A stretch of DNA of 64,000 bases from Cohnella sp. WQ 127256 (lineage in GTDB: Bacteria > Bacillota > Bacilli > Paenibacillales > Paenibacillaceae): contig NZ_JAMZCY010000011.1 in the NCBI RefSeq assembly GCF_024519285.1, forward strand, positions 238,786 to 302,785. The letters are read 5' to 3'. Below, piece by piece: positions 1 to 9,494 of this stretch. Under the pieces are notes generated by a model that saw only the letters and a list, made by a program, of their open reading frames with translations, was not told the DNA's origin and searched no databases. Positions within the stretch are counted from its first letter, which is position 1; each line of letters starts with the position of its first letter. Both the position numbers and the translations under genes were made by a program.

Positions 1-80
1 ATTGTACTATAATATGAAAGCCTACCAGCTTATTCATACAAAATAATGAACAAAGAAACCTTTCTTAGTCTTTTCCGTAC

Positions 81-86
81 TATAAT
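81..86 (+). promoter_or_regulatory. Possible -10 element for the AI-2E permease gene
   Basis: A perfect TATAAT lies 35 nt before the ATG at 121, so transcription would begin near 93. That excludes the in-frame upstream ATG at 46. No good -35 is visible. A second TATAAT is at 8-13. Confidence 0.4.
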
Positions 87-120
87 AGATTGGCACAAAC
101 TATGTAGAAGAGGGTTTTTC

Positions 121-1140
121 ATGGGGATGATACGTGATTTCTTGGCTTTACCAATGGTTAGAAGAATAGTTGTCCTACTCTTGTTTGTGTTATTGCTGTT
201 CAGCTTAAGACATATGTTAAATATGATTCTTCTGTTATTCCTCGTTACCTATGTCATGAGTAGTCTTACAGGTTATTTGACGAGAAAGATTAGCAAGCTG
301 TTTCCTATACATCCGAATGCAGTCGCTCTTCTGATCTACGTCATCATAATCGCGGCAATGGTTGTTGGCATCTCAAATTACGTCCCCAAGATCATCAATC
401 AGGTCGTAGAAATGGTTAACAACATTTTACGATTCCTTAACTCCAATCAAGATGACGAAGTCGTCAACAAGCTATCCGAAGCCTTAAATAAAATAGAGTA
501 CAAAACGTATGTGGATCAATCTCTGCTCTATATTACTAAGCTAGGAAAATGGCTGGAGATCATATTAATCGTCATTATTCTCAGCTTGTTCTTCCTACTC
601 CAGAAAACGAAGGTACTCCAGTTTACGCGTAAATTCAAGACAAGCAAGATTAGTTGGATCTACGACGAATTGGAATACTTCAGTCAGAAGTTCGTAGCAT
701 CTTTCGGTAAAGTCATTGAAGTGCAATTAATTATAGCAGTAATCAACACCATATTGACTATGCTTGGACTGTGGATTCTCGGATTCCCTTACTTGTTCGC
801 ATTAGGCGTGATGGTTCTCATTCTCAGTCTAATCCCTGTGGCGGGCGTGATGCTGAGCTTTATCCCTATCAGTCTCATCGGTTACCAAACAGGCGGATGG
901 ACACTCGTGATATGGACGGTCGTCATGATTATTGTGATCCATGCCGTAGAGACGTATTTGCTGAATCCTCGTCTTATGGCATCCAAAACTGAGCTTCCTA
1001 TGTTCTACACCTTCGTTATTCTCGTGTTCTCCCAGCACTACTTCGGGATATGGGGTTTGATTATTGGGATTCCGATCTTCATGTTCCTGATGGACATTCT
1101 AGATGTTCATCCATCGGATAATATGGCTGAGAAACCTTAA
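121..1140 (+). CDS. AI-2E family transporter (PF01594-type membrane protein)
   Basis: A 339-aa polytopic membrane protein of the AI-2E/UPF0118 exporter family. Hydrophobic segments run through the first 100 residues, followed by a soluble stretch (NNILRFLNSNQDDE region) and then a block of C-terminal helices, including the family-typical GFPY and PRLMASKTELP segments. I place the start at 121, not at the earlier in-frame ATG at 46. GAAGAGGG precedes 121 at normal spacing, while the ATG at 46 has no ribosome site and lies upstream of the likely -10. Members transport varied small molecules or act as Na+/H+ antiporters, so the substrate is unknown. The gene stands alone and ends at a bidirectional hairpin. 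Confidence 0.88.
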   Translation: MGMIRDFLALPMVRRIVVLLLFVLLLFSLRHMLNMILLLFLVTYVMSSLTGYLTRKISKLFPIHPNAVALLIYVIIIAAMVVGISNYVPKIINQVVEMVNNILRFLNSNQDDEVVNKLSEALNKIEYKTYVDQSLLYITKLGKWLEIILIVIILSLFFLLQKTKVLQFTRKFKTSKISWIYDELEYFSQKFVASFGKVIEVQLIIAVINTILTMLGLWILGFPYLFALGVMVLILSLIPVAGVMLSFIPISLIGYQTGGWTLVIWTVVMIIVIHAVETYLLNPRLMASKTELPMFYTFVILVFSQHYFGIWGLIIGIPIFMFLMDILDVHPSDNMAEKP

Positions 1141-1152
1141 TTAAACAAAATG

Positions 1153-1208
1153 AAAAACTGTTCTCGCAAGTCATCCTTGTTCATGGATAACTGCGGAACA
1201 GTTTTTTT
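1153..1208. terminator. Bidirectional hairpin terminator
   Basis: AAAAACTGTTC and GAACAGTTTTTTT form a stem extended by CGCA/TGCG, with A/T tracts on both sides. It can serve both the plus-strand permease and the minus-strand seven-gene operon ending at 1230. Confidence 0.75.
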
Positions 1209-1229
1209 CATTACACTTGCAGCTATGAC

Positions 1230-4133
1230 CTACAACGTTTGACTGACTCCCCTACAGTCATCAGTAATCGTCAATGTACCGTCTTCATTAAACTTAAGCT
1301 GCCAACTCCGGTCACCATGAGTCACGTAAACTTTATCGTCGTCTTTATCTCCTAACATAACCCGAGGAGCTGACGATTGTATTTCGTCCGCAGAAATGTA
1401 AAATGCGTTCATCGGCCTTAACCCACAATGAAAGGCAAACTCAGTCGTACAATATTGTCCTGATGCCATATCCGCATCCCTTTCCGTCTCCACCATTAGC
1501 CTCTCCGAAGTTAAGGGGACGATTGAGAGCCTACATTGTCCGATTACAGCATTAACGACGGATTCATCCGATCCGATCCCATGATCACCTGCCACGTGAA
1601 AGCGAACAACTTGTGGCATATCCGAAACACACTTATCTACGACAATGAACGAGGTTGGTGCCAGCCTGATGATCGTCCGTTCATGCTCTAGTGGACGCCT
1701 CATGGGGTAAGCTAACCTATTCGCCGGCATAAAGAACATGTGGATAGGATCATACGCCGTGGCGTATGGAAACACAGCAGATTGATCATGAGCTGCGATC
1801 CATCCTCGGTTAAACCTAAAGAAATAATTCATTGGCTCAATATCGCGTAACGTCCACCGACTTTGTCCGCGATGCCCAAGCTTCTTCTCTGGATCCTTCT
1901 GTACTTTACTGAACGCCGAGTCTAAGATCAGAGCGTGTCCCTTAGCATAGAAATGAATGCTTCCCTCATCGTTATGATGATGTCCCCATGCACTTCCACT
2001 GCGAAGTGCAAGCAGGCACTCCTGGTCATTGTCATCTTGGGAGCGGAACATATAGCCCAGTCCCTGAACATATTCATCTATCCACGGGAATGCTTGCTCC
2101 AATACACACAGCTCCCGTGTTCCGTTCATCTCCCGATATGCCCAAGCTAATCTTCCTGCCAGCTCTGAGTCGTGCGGTTTAATGGCCATGGCATATTCCC
2201 CATACTGGGTTCGGTATAACGTTGTTTCAGGAAAATGATCTCCAAAGGCCACCATATTCCTTGCGTTATCATTTTCGGCATACCGAGGAGTAAATTGACG
2301 TATAGAAGACCCCAGCAGCTTGTGGAATGTGGGATTAGCAAACTCATCCTCAGCTCCGTCATCTCGTCTACGAAGTAGCAGCGGCAGCAATGTATATAGA
2401 ACATGGTTGTAATACGTATGGCTTTCTTCCCACAGCCCACTATCGGGATACATGTGAAATTGCATCTGTAGCTGCCACATGTCTACGAATTTTTCTTTCC
2501 ATGCAGAAGCCATAGGATGCTCAGGAAATATTTGCGCTGCCGTTGCGAACACATTAATAATATCCGTATAGAAATTTTGATTCGACATTCCCGTCATCGT
2601 CGGCTCCACCGTATCCATATCCCCGATCGGACGCATCGTCGACAAGCCTGGATAGTAATGATCAGAAGCAAACAAATAAGCCAGGAAGAGTAATCTGCTG
2701 CTACATCTTTCTCGATCCTCCGACGACCACGAGCCTTCTTCTACGGTATGCTCTAGCAGAAACATACAAGGGGCTATCATTCTCCCAATCACACAATTCA
2801 CGTGAGATGCACCGGCCCCGTTCCAGAAGCCTTGAGTCATATCTAAGGTGTAGTCAAGCATGTGAGTTATGCGATCCTCGCCGCAGCTTCCTGAGAAACG
2901 GTTTAAGAAATGAGACTCCAGCACGTGATTCGGATATTTGAAAGGGGCAGCTTCCATTCTCTTTCCTAATTCCGAAGCTGTAGATGCGGAAAGCTCCATC
3001 CGAGTTATTTCCTCGAGTGTGACGACTCCCCGTCGAGTGTGTAATCGACGAAGCCCACCGCTTTGAACGAAGGCTCTATCCGCAATAACGAGAGCGGACC
3101 GTCGATGGCCGCTCACGATCCAGCTTTCCACGTTCACATGAGGAATGCTAATGCTGTCCCCTCTAGCCAAAATCCGTTCAGGATGGTCCGTCCAATCTGC
3201 CTTAACATCCCAAGGTGTATCCTTACGTGTTCGCGGATCGTTCCGCTCCCATCTACGTATCCATAGCTCCGCATGATTTTGCCGATTGCCGTGCCAAGCT
3301 CCTCCGTTTATGCTAACGAACCCGATCGTGTCATCTCCTTGCTCGAAGCCTAATGCATAACCGTCCGACAGGTCGTGCAGTTGAGAATATTGATTCCACG
3401 ATGCTAATCTCGCTAGCCTTCGATCAAAACGGTTATGTAGCGGCACAGAAGTGCAGCCCTCCGCAGAATTTAGAACCCAAGCTTCGGCTGGCAGATCACT
3501 GCCGGCAAAGTCCCATACAAGCTGGGCTCCAGGCTCCGTATCGAATGTCTCCTCGATACGAGCGAATACTTGCCCAGAATCCAAGGTTATTACAGCCTCA
3601 TACGATCCTCCATCAGCCCATTCTGCTCGATATTCATAGACGGTACGAAGCGGTCCATGCTCCCTGATTGTTCCTTCGCATCCTGTAGGGGCATTGCGAG
3701 TATCCAAGTATGTGCAACCTCTCCATAGGCCACCACACCTCTGCATCCGATAGATGGGTCCAGGAACATGAGCGCTAGCGCTAATGGGATGCTTGCCCAA
3801 CGGAACTTCTAGTGAAAGCTTGCCATTGGAGAGCAATGCCCGATCATCTGTCTTTTCAATCGTATTCCGCTGATCTGAGAGTGGAATATATCCTTCTGGT
3901 GCTGGGATCAGACTCAACTCCTCATAAGGCTGCACCTGAAGCTCTAAGTAAATCCGATCTCCTGAATGAGCGGATTGGTACGCATAAGAGTTCCCGCTAT
4001 TCTCATCTAACAGATATCCAAATGCCGTCAGATCCGCAACTGATAACTCTATCTCAACGATTTGCAGCTCATGGTCGAAGCCAAGCGTTTCTCGCCATTC
4101 AATCCTAAGTGGTTGTTCGATTACCTTAATCAG
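1230..4133 (-). CDS. Heparinase II/III-like polysaccharide lyase or hydrolase, probable CTG/ATT start
   Basis: Last gene of the operon, about 967 aa. The C-terminal third carries the heparinase II/III-type signature W-G-HHHNDEGS-IHFYAKG-LILDSAF (near residues 717-740), before a beta-sandwich-like tail. The central part is an (alpha/alpha)-toroid-like region. Such enzymes eliminate or hydrolyse uronate-containing polysaccharides. I see no signal peptide, so it is probably cytoplasmic and acts on imported oligosaccharides. The first ordinary start in frame is a GTG at 3935 with no ribosome site. The frame stays open for 66 more codons (3936-4133) with a protein-like sequence and no ATG, GTG or TTG. 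It begins at CTG (4131-4133), or ATT three bases on, 9 nt after a perfect GGAGGTGA. The start overlaps the YesM stop codon, suggesting translational coupling. Confidence 0.8.
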   Translation of the reverse strand: MIKVIEQPLRIEWRETLGFDHELQIVEIELSVADLTAFGYLLDENSGNSYAYQSAHSGDRIYLELQVQPYEELSLIPAPEGYIPLSDQRNTIEKTDDRALLSNGKLSLEVPLGKHPISASAHVPGPIYRMQRCGGLWRGCTYLDTRNAPTGCEGTIREHGPLRTVYEYRAEWADGGSYEAVITLDSGQVFARIEETFDTEPGAQLVWDFAGSDLPAEAWVLNSAEGCTSVPLHNRFDRRLARLASWNQYSQLHDLSDGYALGFEQGDDTIGFVSINGGAWHGNRQNHAELWIRRWERNDPRTRKDTPWDVKADWTDHPERILARGDSISIPHVNVESWIVSGHRRSALVIADRAFVQSGGLRRLHTRRGVVTLEEITRMELSASTASELGKRMEAAPFKYPNHVLESHFLNRFSGSCGEDRITHMLDYTLDMTQGFWNGAGASHVNCVIGRMIAPCMFLLEHTVEEGSWSSEDRERCSSRLLFLAYLFASDHYYPGLSTMRPIGDMDTVEPTMTGMSNQNFYTDIINVFATAAQIFPEHPMASAWKEKFVDMWQLQMQFHMYPDSGLWEESHTYYNHVLYTLLPLLLRRRDDGAEDEFANPTFHKLLGSSIRQFTPRYAENDNARNMVAFGDHFPETTLYRTQYGEYAMAIKPHDSELAGRLAWAYREMNGTRELCVLEQAFPWIDEYVQGLGYMFRSQDDNDQECLLALRSGSAWGHHHNDEGSIHFYAKGHALILDSAFSKVQKDPEKKLGHRGQSRWTLRDIEPMNYFFRFNRGWIAAHDQSAVFPYATAYDPIHMFFMPANRLAYPMRRPLEHERTIIRLAPTSFIVVDKCVSDMPQVVRFHVAGDHGIGSDESVVNAVIGQCRLSIVPLTSERLMVETERDADMASGQYCTTEFAFHCGLRPMNAFYISADEIQSSAPRVMLGDKDDDKVYVTHGDRSWQLKFNEDGTLTITDDCRGVSQTL

Positions 4134-5950
4134 GGATGTTCACCTCCGTTTTTACGGGCCGGCAGCTTGATAACCACCTTCGTTCCGACCCCTTCCTCCG
4201 ATTCGAAATACAGCCCGTAATCTCCGCCATATTTAAGTCGAATTCGTTCATTTACATTTTTGATTCCATAAGAATCGGACAGTTCAAGCGATCGCCCCAT
4301 CCGGAAATAATCATTAATTTCATCGAGTCTCTCACGGGTAATACCGATACCATCGTCGATCACGATAATTTGTATCCCATCTCCTACCCTTTTGCCCATA
4401 ACAGTCACAATCCCATCATGATCCTTTGGAAAAATACCATGGTGCAGCGAGTTTTCTACTAGGGGCTGGAGAATCAGCTTCAAGCATGGCTCGTCATAAA
4501 TATCCGGATCTACATCGAACTCATATCGGAACTTCTCCCCGTAACGCATCTTAACGATAGACAAATAATTTTCCGCATGAGCAAGCTCATCGCGAACTCT
4601 CACGATGTCCATACCACGAGACAAACTTAGCCGATAATATCGTCCTAATCTGGAAATAATGTGCGTCACTCCGTCGTAATCTCGACTTTCCGCCAGCCAA
4701 ATAACCGATTCCAACGTGTTGTATAGAAAGTGAGGATTAATATTTGCTTGGAGTGCCTTAATCTCCGACTCTCTTTCCTTTTGATGGCTTTCCTTGAGCT
4801 GGCTCATTAATTCGTTAATTCTACTAATCATTTTGTTAAAGGTTAGGCTTAAGAGACCGATCTCGTCCTTACTATGAATATCCATTTGAACTTCTAGATT
4901 TCCGCCTTTGACCTGCTGCATCTTAGTCGTAAGTTTACGAATCGGTTTCGTAATCGAGAATGCTAGCAACCAAGCGGCTAATACGGATACGAATAAAAGC
5001 CCCAGTACGACAAGCCTCACACCCTTGACGATCCGGTTCTTATCCTTCAGCATTTCATCCACGGGTACAATGCCAATCGTTGTCCAGCCAACATCGTCCA
5101 GGCTGTGGAATACGAACAAGCTGGAGTTCCCTTTATAATCCGCGTTAAAGCTACCATCTTTCCCCTTGCTCGCCGCGGCCAACAAAGCCTCCTCAGCAGG
5201 ATGCCCTACTGCTTTGCGATCCGTTCCCGTGATGACGTTACCTGTTTGGTCGAGCACATAGAACTCTGTATTCGCCGGAGTATGGATATTATCAAACAGC
5301 TCATACAAGGTTTGCTCTCTCACATTAATAACGAGAGTCGACGAATAATTAACATTAACGTCATACAAATCCCTTACGAGCTTAAGGACATTACCGCTAG
5401 GATCCTTGACGCTGTCATAGTCGATTGGATGTGTCGGAATCCATACGATACCCCGTGTGAAAAACTCCTCCGCGTACTTGTAATACTCATCAATGTAGTC
5501 CGTCACGCCCGAGCTATAATAATCGAAATCCGCCGAGGGCAGAAATTGCTTCGTCCGACTGTTAACCAAGATGACCGACAGAATCCCTGGATCAGATAGT
5601 GCGTATTTGTTAATAACCGGTTTAATTTCATTATCCAGAAAAGTCTCATCCCCCTGCCATTGATCGGAAAGGGGCAGCAAGGAGAGAATCGTTGGATCAT
5701 TAAAGATGAGCTGAGAAGTATTAACGTACATCCCGATTCGTTGATCAATTAATTTATTCGTCTGCTCAAGAATATTGTTTAATTCCTGCTTCGCCTTGTT
5801 CTCCATCGTATCGGAAAATATTTTCAGAGAGTAGATCAGCGAGACGATTAAGGTTAGCACCATGACGGTAGCCGTAATGACGAATATTCGAAAATATAAG
5901 CTGGATCCTCGCAGAGCGGCGGGCAACCTTCCTACTATTCTGCTTATCAT
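4130..5950 (-). CDS. YesM-family sensor histidine kinase
   Basis: A 606-aa membrane kinase. TM1 is near residues 20-42, an extracytoplasmic Cache-like sensor spans about 43-300, TM2 about 306-328 and HAMP follows to about 380. The His_kinase (PF06580) motif INPHFLYN has the phospho-acceptor at H407. HATPase_c carries the N box QPLVENSLHHG and the G box IDDGIGI. This LytS/YesM architecture pairs with AraC-type YesN regulators, and the partner gene ends 6 bp upstream. It is likely to sense extracellular saccharide, directly or through the solute-binding protein of this operon. The stop codon overlaps the start of the heparinase-like gene. Confidence 0.93.
   Translation of the reverse strand: MISRIVGRLPAALRGSSLYFRIFVITATVMVLTLIVSLIYSLKIFSDTMENKAKQELNNILEQTNKLIDQRIGMYVNTSQLIFNDPTILSLLPLSDQWQGDETFLDNEIKPVINKYALSDPGILSVILVNSRTKQFLPSADFDYYSSGVTDYIDEYYKYAEEFFTRGIVWIPTHPIDYDSVKDPSGNVLKLVRDLYDVNVNYSSTLVINVREQTLYELFDNIHTPANTEFYVLDQTGNVITGTDRKAVGHPAEEALLAAASKGKDGSFNADYKGNSSLFVFHSLDDVGWTTIGIVPVDEMLKDKNRIVKGVRLVVLGLLFVSVLAAWLLAFSITKPIRKLTTKMQQVKGGNLEVQMDIHSKDEIGLLSLTFNKMISRINELMSQLKESHQKERESEIKALQANINPHFLYNTLESVIWLAESRDYDGVTHIISRLGRYYRLSLSRGMDIVRVRDELAHAENYLSIVKMRYGEKFRYEFDVDPDIYDEPCLKLILQPLVENSLHHGIFPKDHDGIVTVMGKRVGDGIQIIVIDDGIGITRERLDEINDYFRMGRSLELSDSYGIKNVNERIRLKYGGDYGLYFESEEGVGTKVVIKLPARKNGGEHP
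4140..4147 (-). promoter_or_regulatory. Ribosome site that decides a non-AUG start
   Basis: GGAGGTGA (minus strand) lies in the last codons of the YesM gene, 9 nt before CTG at 4133 and 12 nt before ATT at 4130. No AUG, GUG or UUG follows in any reading of the downstream frame until 3935. Confidence 0.65.
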
Positions 5951-5956
5951 CGGCGC

Positions 5957-7561
5957 CTACCTAAAGTCGCGGAAATCAGATGGATTAACTCCGGTATGCT
6001 TTTTGAACAAGGTGCTGAAGTAGAACGGATCCCGGTAGCCGACCCTGTAAGCGATCTCATTTACTCGTAAAGCCGTTTCGCGTAGATCACGCTTCGCTTG
6101 TTCCAGACGCGTCTTGGTCACATAATCGGTAAACGTGCTGCCGATCTCTTTCTTAAATAGCTTGCTGAAGTAAGTCGGATTCATATCCATCTGCTCGCTC
6201 AGTACATTTATAGACAAATCCTCTTGATGATAATTCAAACGAATGTAATCCACCGCCTGCTCGATGACCCGTTTCTTCCTGTCACCACGCTTATCAAGAA
6301 TGAACCTCGACAGATCTAAGAATAAAGCTTCCAGCTCACGTTTCAGATCATCCATCGTCTTCGCCGAGACAATAAAAGCGTAAGGATTATATTCCTTAGC
6401 ATAAATATCCTTCAGACGTGTACCGGAAGAGACAGCAGCGGTCAAGACGCTAACCAGGAATTCTGTCATATACACCTTAACGTCGGAATGTCCTATGCTT
6501 TGAATTCCTTTCAACCATTCAAATAGTCGATTAAGCTCGCTGCGAATGAGATCCTCTTGGCCTGTTCGAATGGCCGAAATGATCTTATCCGTATATTCAT
6601 CCGGGACTCCCACCCAGGATTGTTGCGTATGCAAATGAATCCAATCATAAGGAACTATACTATCCTCACCGACTAAGAAGCGGTAATCCATCGCTTCAAG
6701 CGCTTCTTGATACGATTGCGTAACTTCAGTAAGCTGCTCCTTTAATCCACCAAGGCACACGGATACGGTCAGCTCAAACGCTTGTCGTGCTTGCTCCCGA
6801 ATTCGTTCAGCGAAGGCAAATAGCTGGTTTGCATCCACTACCCCAGACATAACAGCTACGATCTCTCGCGTCTTGCCTTGGAATGCGACTCCGTTACCCG
6901 ATTCTTTCATCCACTGCGACATTTCCTCCAGAAGCAGCACCGATAACATATCCGTCTGGTTACTTACGCTCATCTGAGGAAATGTCCGTTCTACCTCATC
7001 GATCACCGTGATAATGACCGCATGCTGCCCTTCTGCCGGTTCAATATCAACAAGCTGAAGCTTGCTGAGAATATCATCTCCGAGCAATCTTCCTGACACC
7101 CAGTCGTTTAAGTAGCGGTCTCTTAGCAATGGTAAGCTTCGCTGTAATCGATCCAAAGTAACATTCATCTGCCGCTCTACCTGACGCATCGAGTCGACTT
7201 CATCCTTCGCCTGTACAACCGCCTCTTCTAGCTCTGGGCGGGTAAACGGCTTAAGCAAGTATTTCATGACGGACAGCTCCAGCGCCTGCTGGGCAAATTC
7301 AAATTCTTCATACCCGGACAATATAATGATTCTGATGTTGGGATATCGCAATCTCGCTGCTCTACTCAGTTCAATTCCATCCATTCTAGGCATACGGATA
7401 TCGGTGACAAGAATATCAACAGGTTCATTCTCCAGAATTCGAAGTGCGGCAAGTCCGTTCTCCACAACTCCCACAACATCGATACCGTATTTGCACCAAT
7501 CGATATGATTGCGAATGCCTTCCCGAATGAGTGCTTCGTCATCTGCGATGAGTAGCTTCAT
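5957..7561 (-). CDS. YesN-family response regulator (receiver plus AraC-type HTH)
   Basis: A 534-aa regulator. The receiver is at residues 1-120 with D9/D10-region acidic residues, phospho-acceptor D54 (TDIRMPRMDG) and K104. A long linker follows, and an AraC-type double HTH occupies about the last 100 residues (INVLSEQMDMNPTYFSKLFK and VNEIAYRVGYRDPFYFSTLF). An upstream in-frame TTG at 7576 exists. GGGGGA 7 nt before the ATG at 7561, and the normal start of a receiver (MKLLIADDE), favour 7561. It probably activates this operon on sensing polysaccharide breakdown products through the adjacent YesM kinase. Confidence 0.93.
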   Translation of the reverse strand: MKLLIADDEALIREGIRNHIDWCKYGIDVVGVVENGLAALRILENEPVDILVTDIRMPRMDGIELSRAARLRYPNIRIIILSGYEEFEFAQQALELSVMKYLLKPFTRPELEEAVVQAKDEVDSMRQVERQMNVTLDRLQRSLPLLRDRYLNDWVSGRLLGDDILSKLQLVDIEPAEGQHAVIITVIDEVERTFPQMSVSNQTDMLSVLLLEEMSQWMKESGNGVAFQGKTREIVAVMSGVVDANQLFAFAERIREQARQAFELTVSVCLGGLKEQLTEVTQSYQEALEAMDYRFLVGEDSIVPYDWIHLHTQQSWVGVPDEYTDKIISAIRTGQEDLIRSELNRLFEWLKGIQSIGHSDVKVYMTEFLVSVLTAAVSSGTRLKDIYAKEYNPYAFIVSAKTMDDLKRELEALFLDLSRFILDKRGDRKKRVIEQAVDYIRLNYHQEDLSINVLSEQMDMNPTYFSKLFKKEIGSTFTDYVTKTRLEQAKRDLRETALRVNEIAYRVGYRDPFYFSTLFKKHTGVNPSDFRDFR

Positions 7562-7590
7562 GCTTCCATCCCCCAACGTTATCGTTTCTA

Positions 7591-8472
7591 CTACTTTTCG
7601 CTAGAGGACAGCACAAAATCCTGCATCAAATACTTCTGACTTACAAAATATAGAATAATCGGTACGATAGCCATCACGAACGCAGCACTCATGACATAGG
7701 ACCATTGCACATAATATACATGTGAGAAAATAGTTATGGCTACGGATATCGTTCGACTAAATGGATCGTTACCCACATACATGAGTGGACCGAAAAAATC
7801 AGACCAATGGCCGTTCACCTGTTGAATGAGGATGAGGATAAGAGGTGCTCTTATATTCGGCAGCACGATTTTCCATAAAATCATAAAGCTCCCCGCTCCG
7901 TCGATCTTAGCTGATTCGAATAGGCTTATACTCAAGGTCAGCATAAATTGGCGGAGTAGAAATACAGTCGCTGGACCTCCACCTAGAGCAGGGATCAGCA
8001 GGGGCCAATAGGTTCCGGTCCAGCCCCAATTCGCGAACATAACGTAGTTGGGAATGAACATGACCGTAGAGGGAATCATCATCGTAGCTAGCAAGAAGAA
8101 GAACAGCTTATCTCTGAGCGGAAAGCGGAAATACGAGAAGCCGTACGCAACTAGAACTGACGATACGAGGAAAAATACAGTCCCGACTACGGTGTAATAT
8201 ACGGTATTGCTTAGCGCCGGCAAAAATTTGAAATCCTCTTGAGTTAGTGCATCCCAGTAATTTTTCCATAGAAACTGTTGAAACCATTTTCCTGCGAGAG
8301 TGAATGTATCACTTTGTAAGGAAGCGCTGATCATCCAGAGAAATGGAATCATGAACACGCAGGAGAACACGATCGTGATCGTATATAGAACGATGCGGTT
8401 TACTGCTAGTCTCGGTGACACCTTCCTGTTCTTAAACAGCATTCCAGTTATGCCGATATTGGGTTGGGCCAT
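7591..8472 (-). CDS. Carbohydrate ABC transporter permease, MalG/YtcP type
   Basis: A 293-aa inner-membrane permease with six predicted helices. It carries the EAA loop ESAKIDGAGSFMILWKIVLP, which contacts the ATPase. It forms a heterodimer with the MalF-type permease encoded 3 bp upstream and receives substrate from the lipoprotein encoded at 9495-11030. No ATPase gene lies in the operon. Firmicutes systems of this layout commonly share one MsmX-like ATPase encoded elsewhere. Confidence 0.93.
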   Translation of the reverse strand: MAQPNIGITGMLFKNRKVSPRLAVNRIVLYTITIVFSCVFMIPFLWMISASLQSDTFTLAGKWFQQFLWKNYWDALTQEDFKFLPALSNTVYYTVVGTVFFLVSSVLVAYGFSYFRFPLRDKLFFFLLATMMIPSTVMFIPNYVMFANWGWTGTYWPLLIPALGGGPATVFLLRQFMLTLSISLFESAKIDGAGSFMILWKIVLPNIRAPLILILIQQVNGHWSDFFGPLMYVGNDPFSRTISVAITIFSHVYYVQWSYVMSAAFVMAIVPIILYFVSQKYLMQDFVLSSSEK

Positions 8473-8475
8473 GCT

Positions 8476-9393
8476 TCAACGCCCTTTCATGTTTTCGTAA
8501 TAGACCCATGCTCGCGAAGAACGGAGTACCAATGCAGCGAATATTGCAATGATAATGAACAGTACCCATGATATCGCTGATGCATAGCCGAATTGATAGT
8601 CGACGAAAGCAGATTTATACAGCTTCAGGAAGATAAAGAAGGTTGCACCGTTAGGACCACCCCATGTCGGTAAATCATTCGTATTACTCGTCAGTACATA
8701 CGCCTGTTCGAAGGCTTGTAAATTCGCAATAACACTCGTCACAAGGTTAAACAAAATGATAGGAGAGATCATCGGAATCGTAATTTTAATAAACCGGACC
8801 CATGAACCCGCTCCATCGATCTTAGCTGATTCGTACAAGATGCTCGGAATCCCCTGCAGCGCTCCAAGGTACAAAATAATGCCAGTTCCCGCTGCAAAGC
8901 AGTTCATTATGACGAAGGAGGGCAATACAGTGGACGTGTTTTCCAGCCAATGGAACGGCTCGGCTCCGAACATTCCAATAAATCGATTTAATATTCCACC
9001 CTCGGAAAACACAAGGCGCCATAACACAGCACTTGCTACACCCGGTATGACCGCTGGCAAATAAAACATCGTACGCCAGAGCGACAACCCCTTCAGCTTC
9101 TGGTTTAGCAGCACGGAGAAGAATAATGCCGTCAGCAGTGTCGCCGGAACGTTAAGTAAAGCAAACTTGAACGTGACCACAATCGAAGAGATCGTCTCAG
9201 GATCATTAAAAATTAAGCTTTTATAGTTTTGAAAGCCTACCCATTTAGGTGCACTCAATACGTCATATTCAGTCAAAGAATAATAGATAGACATGAAGAA
9301 GGGGCGAATAAAGAACATCGAGCAGCCTAGTATCCACGGCATAATGAACAGGAAGCCGATCGCTGCTTCTTTTCGAGACATTTTCCATTTCAT
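8476..9393 (-). CDS. Carbohydrate ABC transporter permease, MalF/UgpA type
   Basis: A 305-aa permease with six helices and an EAA loop (YESAKIDGAGSWVRFIKITIP). The frame is open to 9462. I place the start at 9393 (MKWKMSRKEA) because AAGGAAGG precedes it by 7 nt, and the longer version would overlap a strong intercistronic hairpin at 9424-9462. It pairs with the downstream MalG-type permease. Probable substrates are oligosaccharides released by the large secreted glycosidase of this operon. Confidence 0.92.
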   Translation of the reverse strand: MKWKMSRKEAAIGFLFIMPWILGCSMFFIRPFFMSIYYSLTEYDVLSAPKWVGFQNYKSLIFNDPETISSIVVTFKFALLNVPATLLTALFFSVLLNQKLKGLSLWRTMFYLPAVIPGVASAVLWRLVFSEGGILNRFIGMFGAEPFHWLENTSTVLPSFVIMNCFAAGTGIILYLGALQGIPSILYESAKIDGAGSWVRFIKITIPMISPIILFNLVTSVIANLQAFEQAYVLTSNTNDLPTWGGPNGATFFIFLKLYKSAFVDYQFGYASAISWVLFIIIAIFAALVLRSSRAWVYYENMKGR

Positions 9394-9423
9394 AGGCGAG
9401 CCTTCCTTCAGCTTCATATCGGC

Positions 9424-9462
9424 TTGGGGGGATTTAGTAGAACGAGTCAACCGTCCCCCCAA
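9424..9462 (-). other. GC-rich intercistronic hairpin between binding protein and permeases
   Basis: TTGGGGGGA and TCCCCCCAA form a perfect 9-bp stem with a 21-nt loop. It has no U tract, so it looks more like an mRNA stabiliser or partial attenuator than a full terminator. This placement is usual where binding protein must exceed permease. Confidence 0.6.
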
Positions 9463-9494
9463 ACTCAGATATAAAATAATTAACTTTTATTTAC

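Noticed and set aside
46..120. Upstream start for the AI-2E permease at 46
   Set aside because: No ribosome site, and it lies before the best -10 element. The ATG at 121 is better supported.
9394..9462. N-terminal extension of the MalF-type permease to 9462
   Set aside because: The extension would be encoded by the intercistronic hairpin and has no ribosome site. The ATG at 9393 has one.
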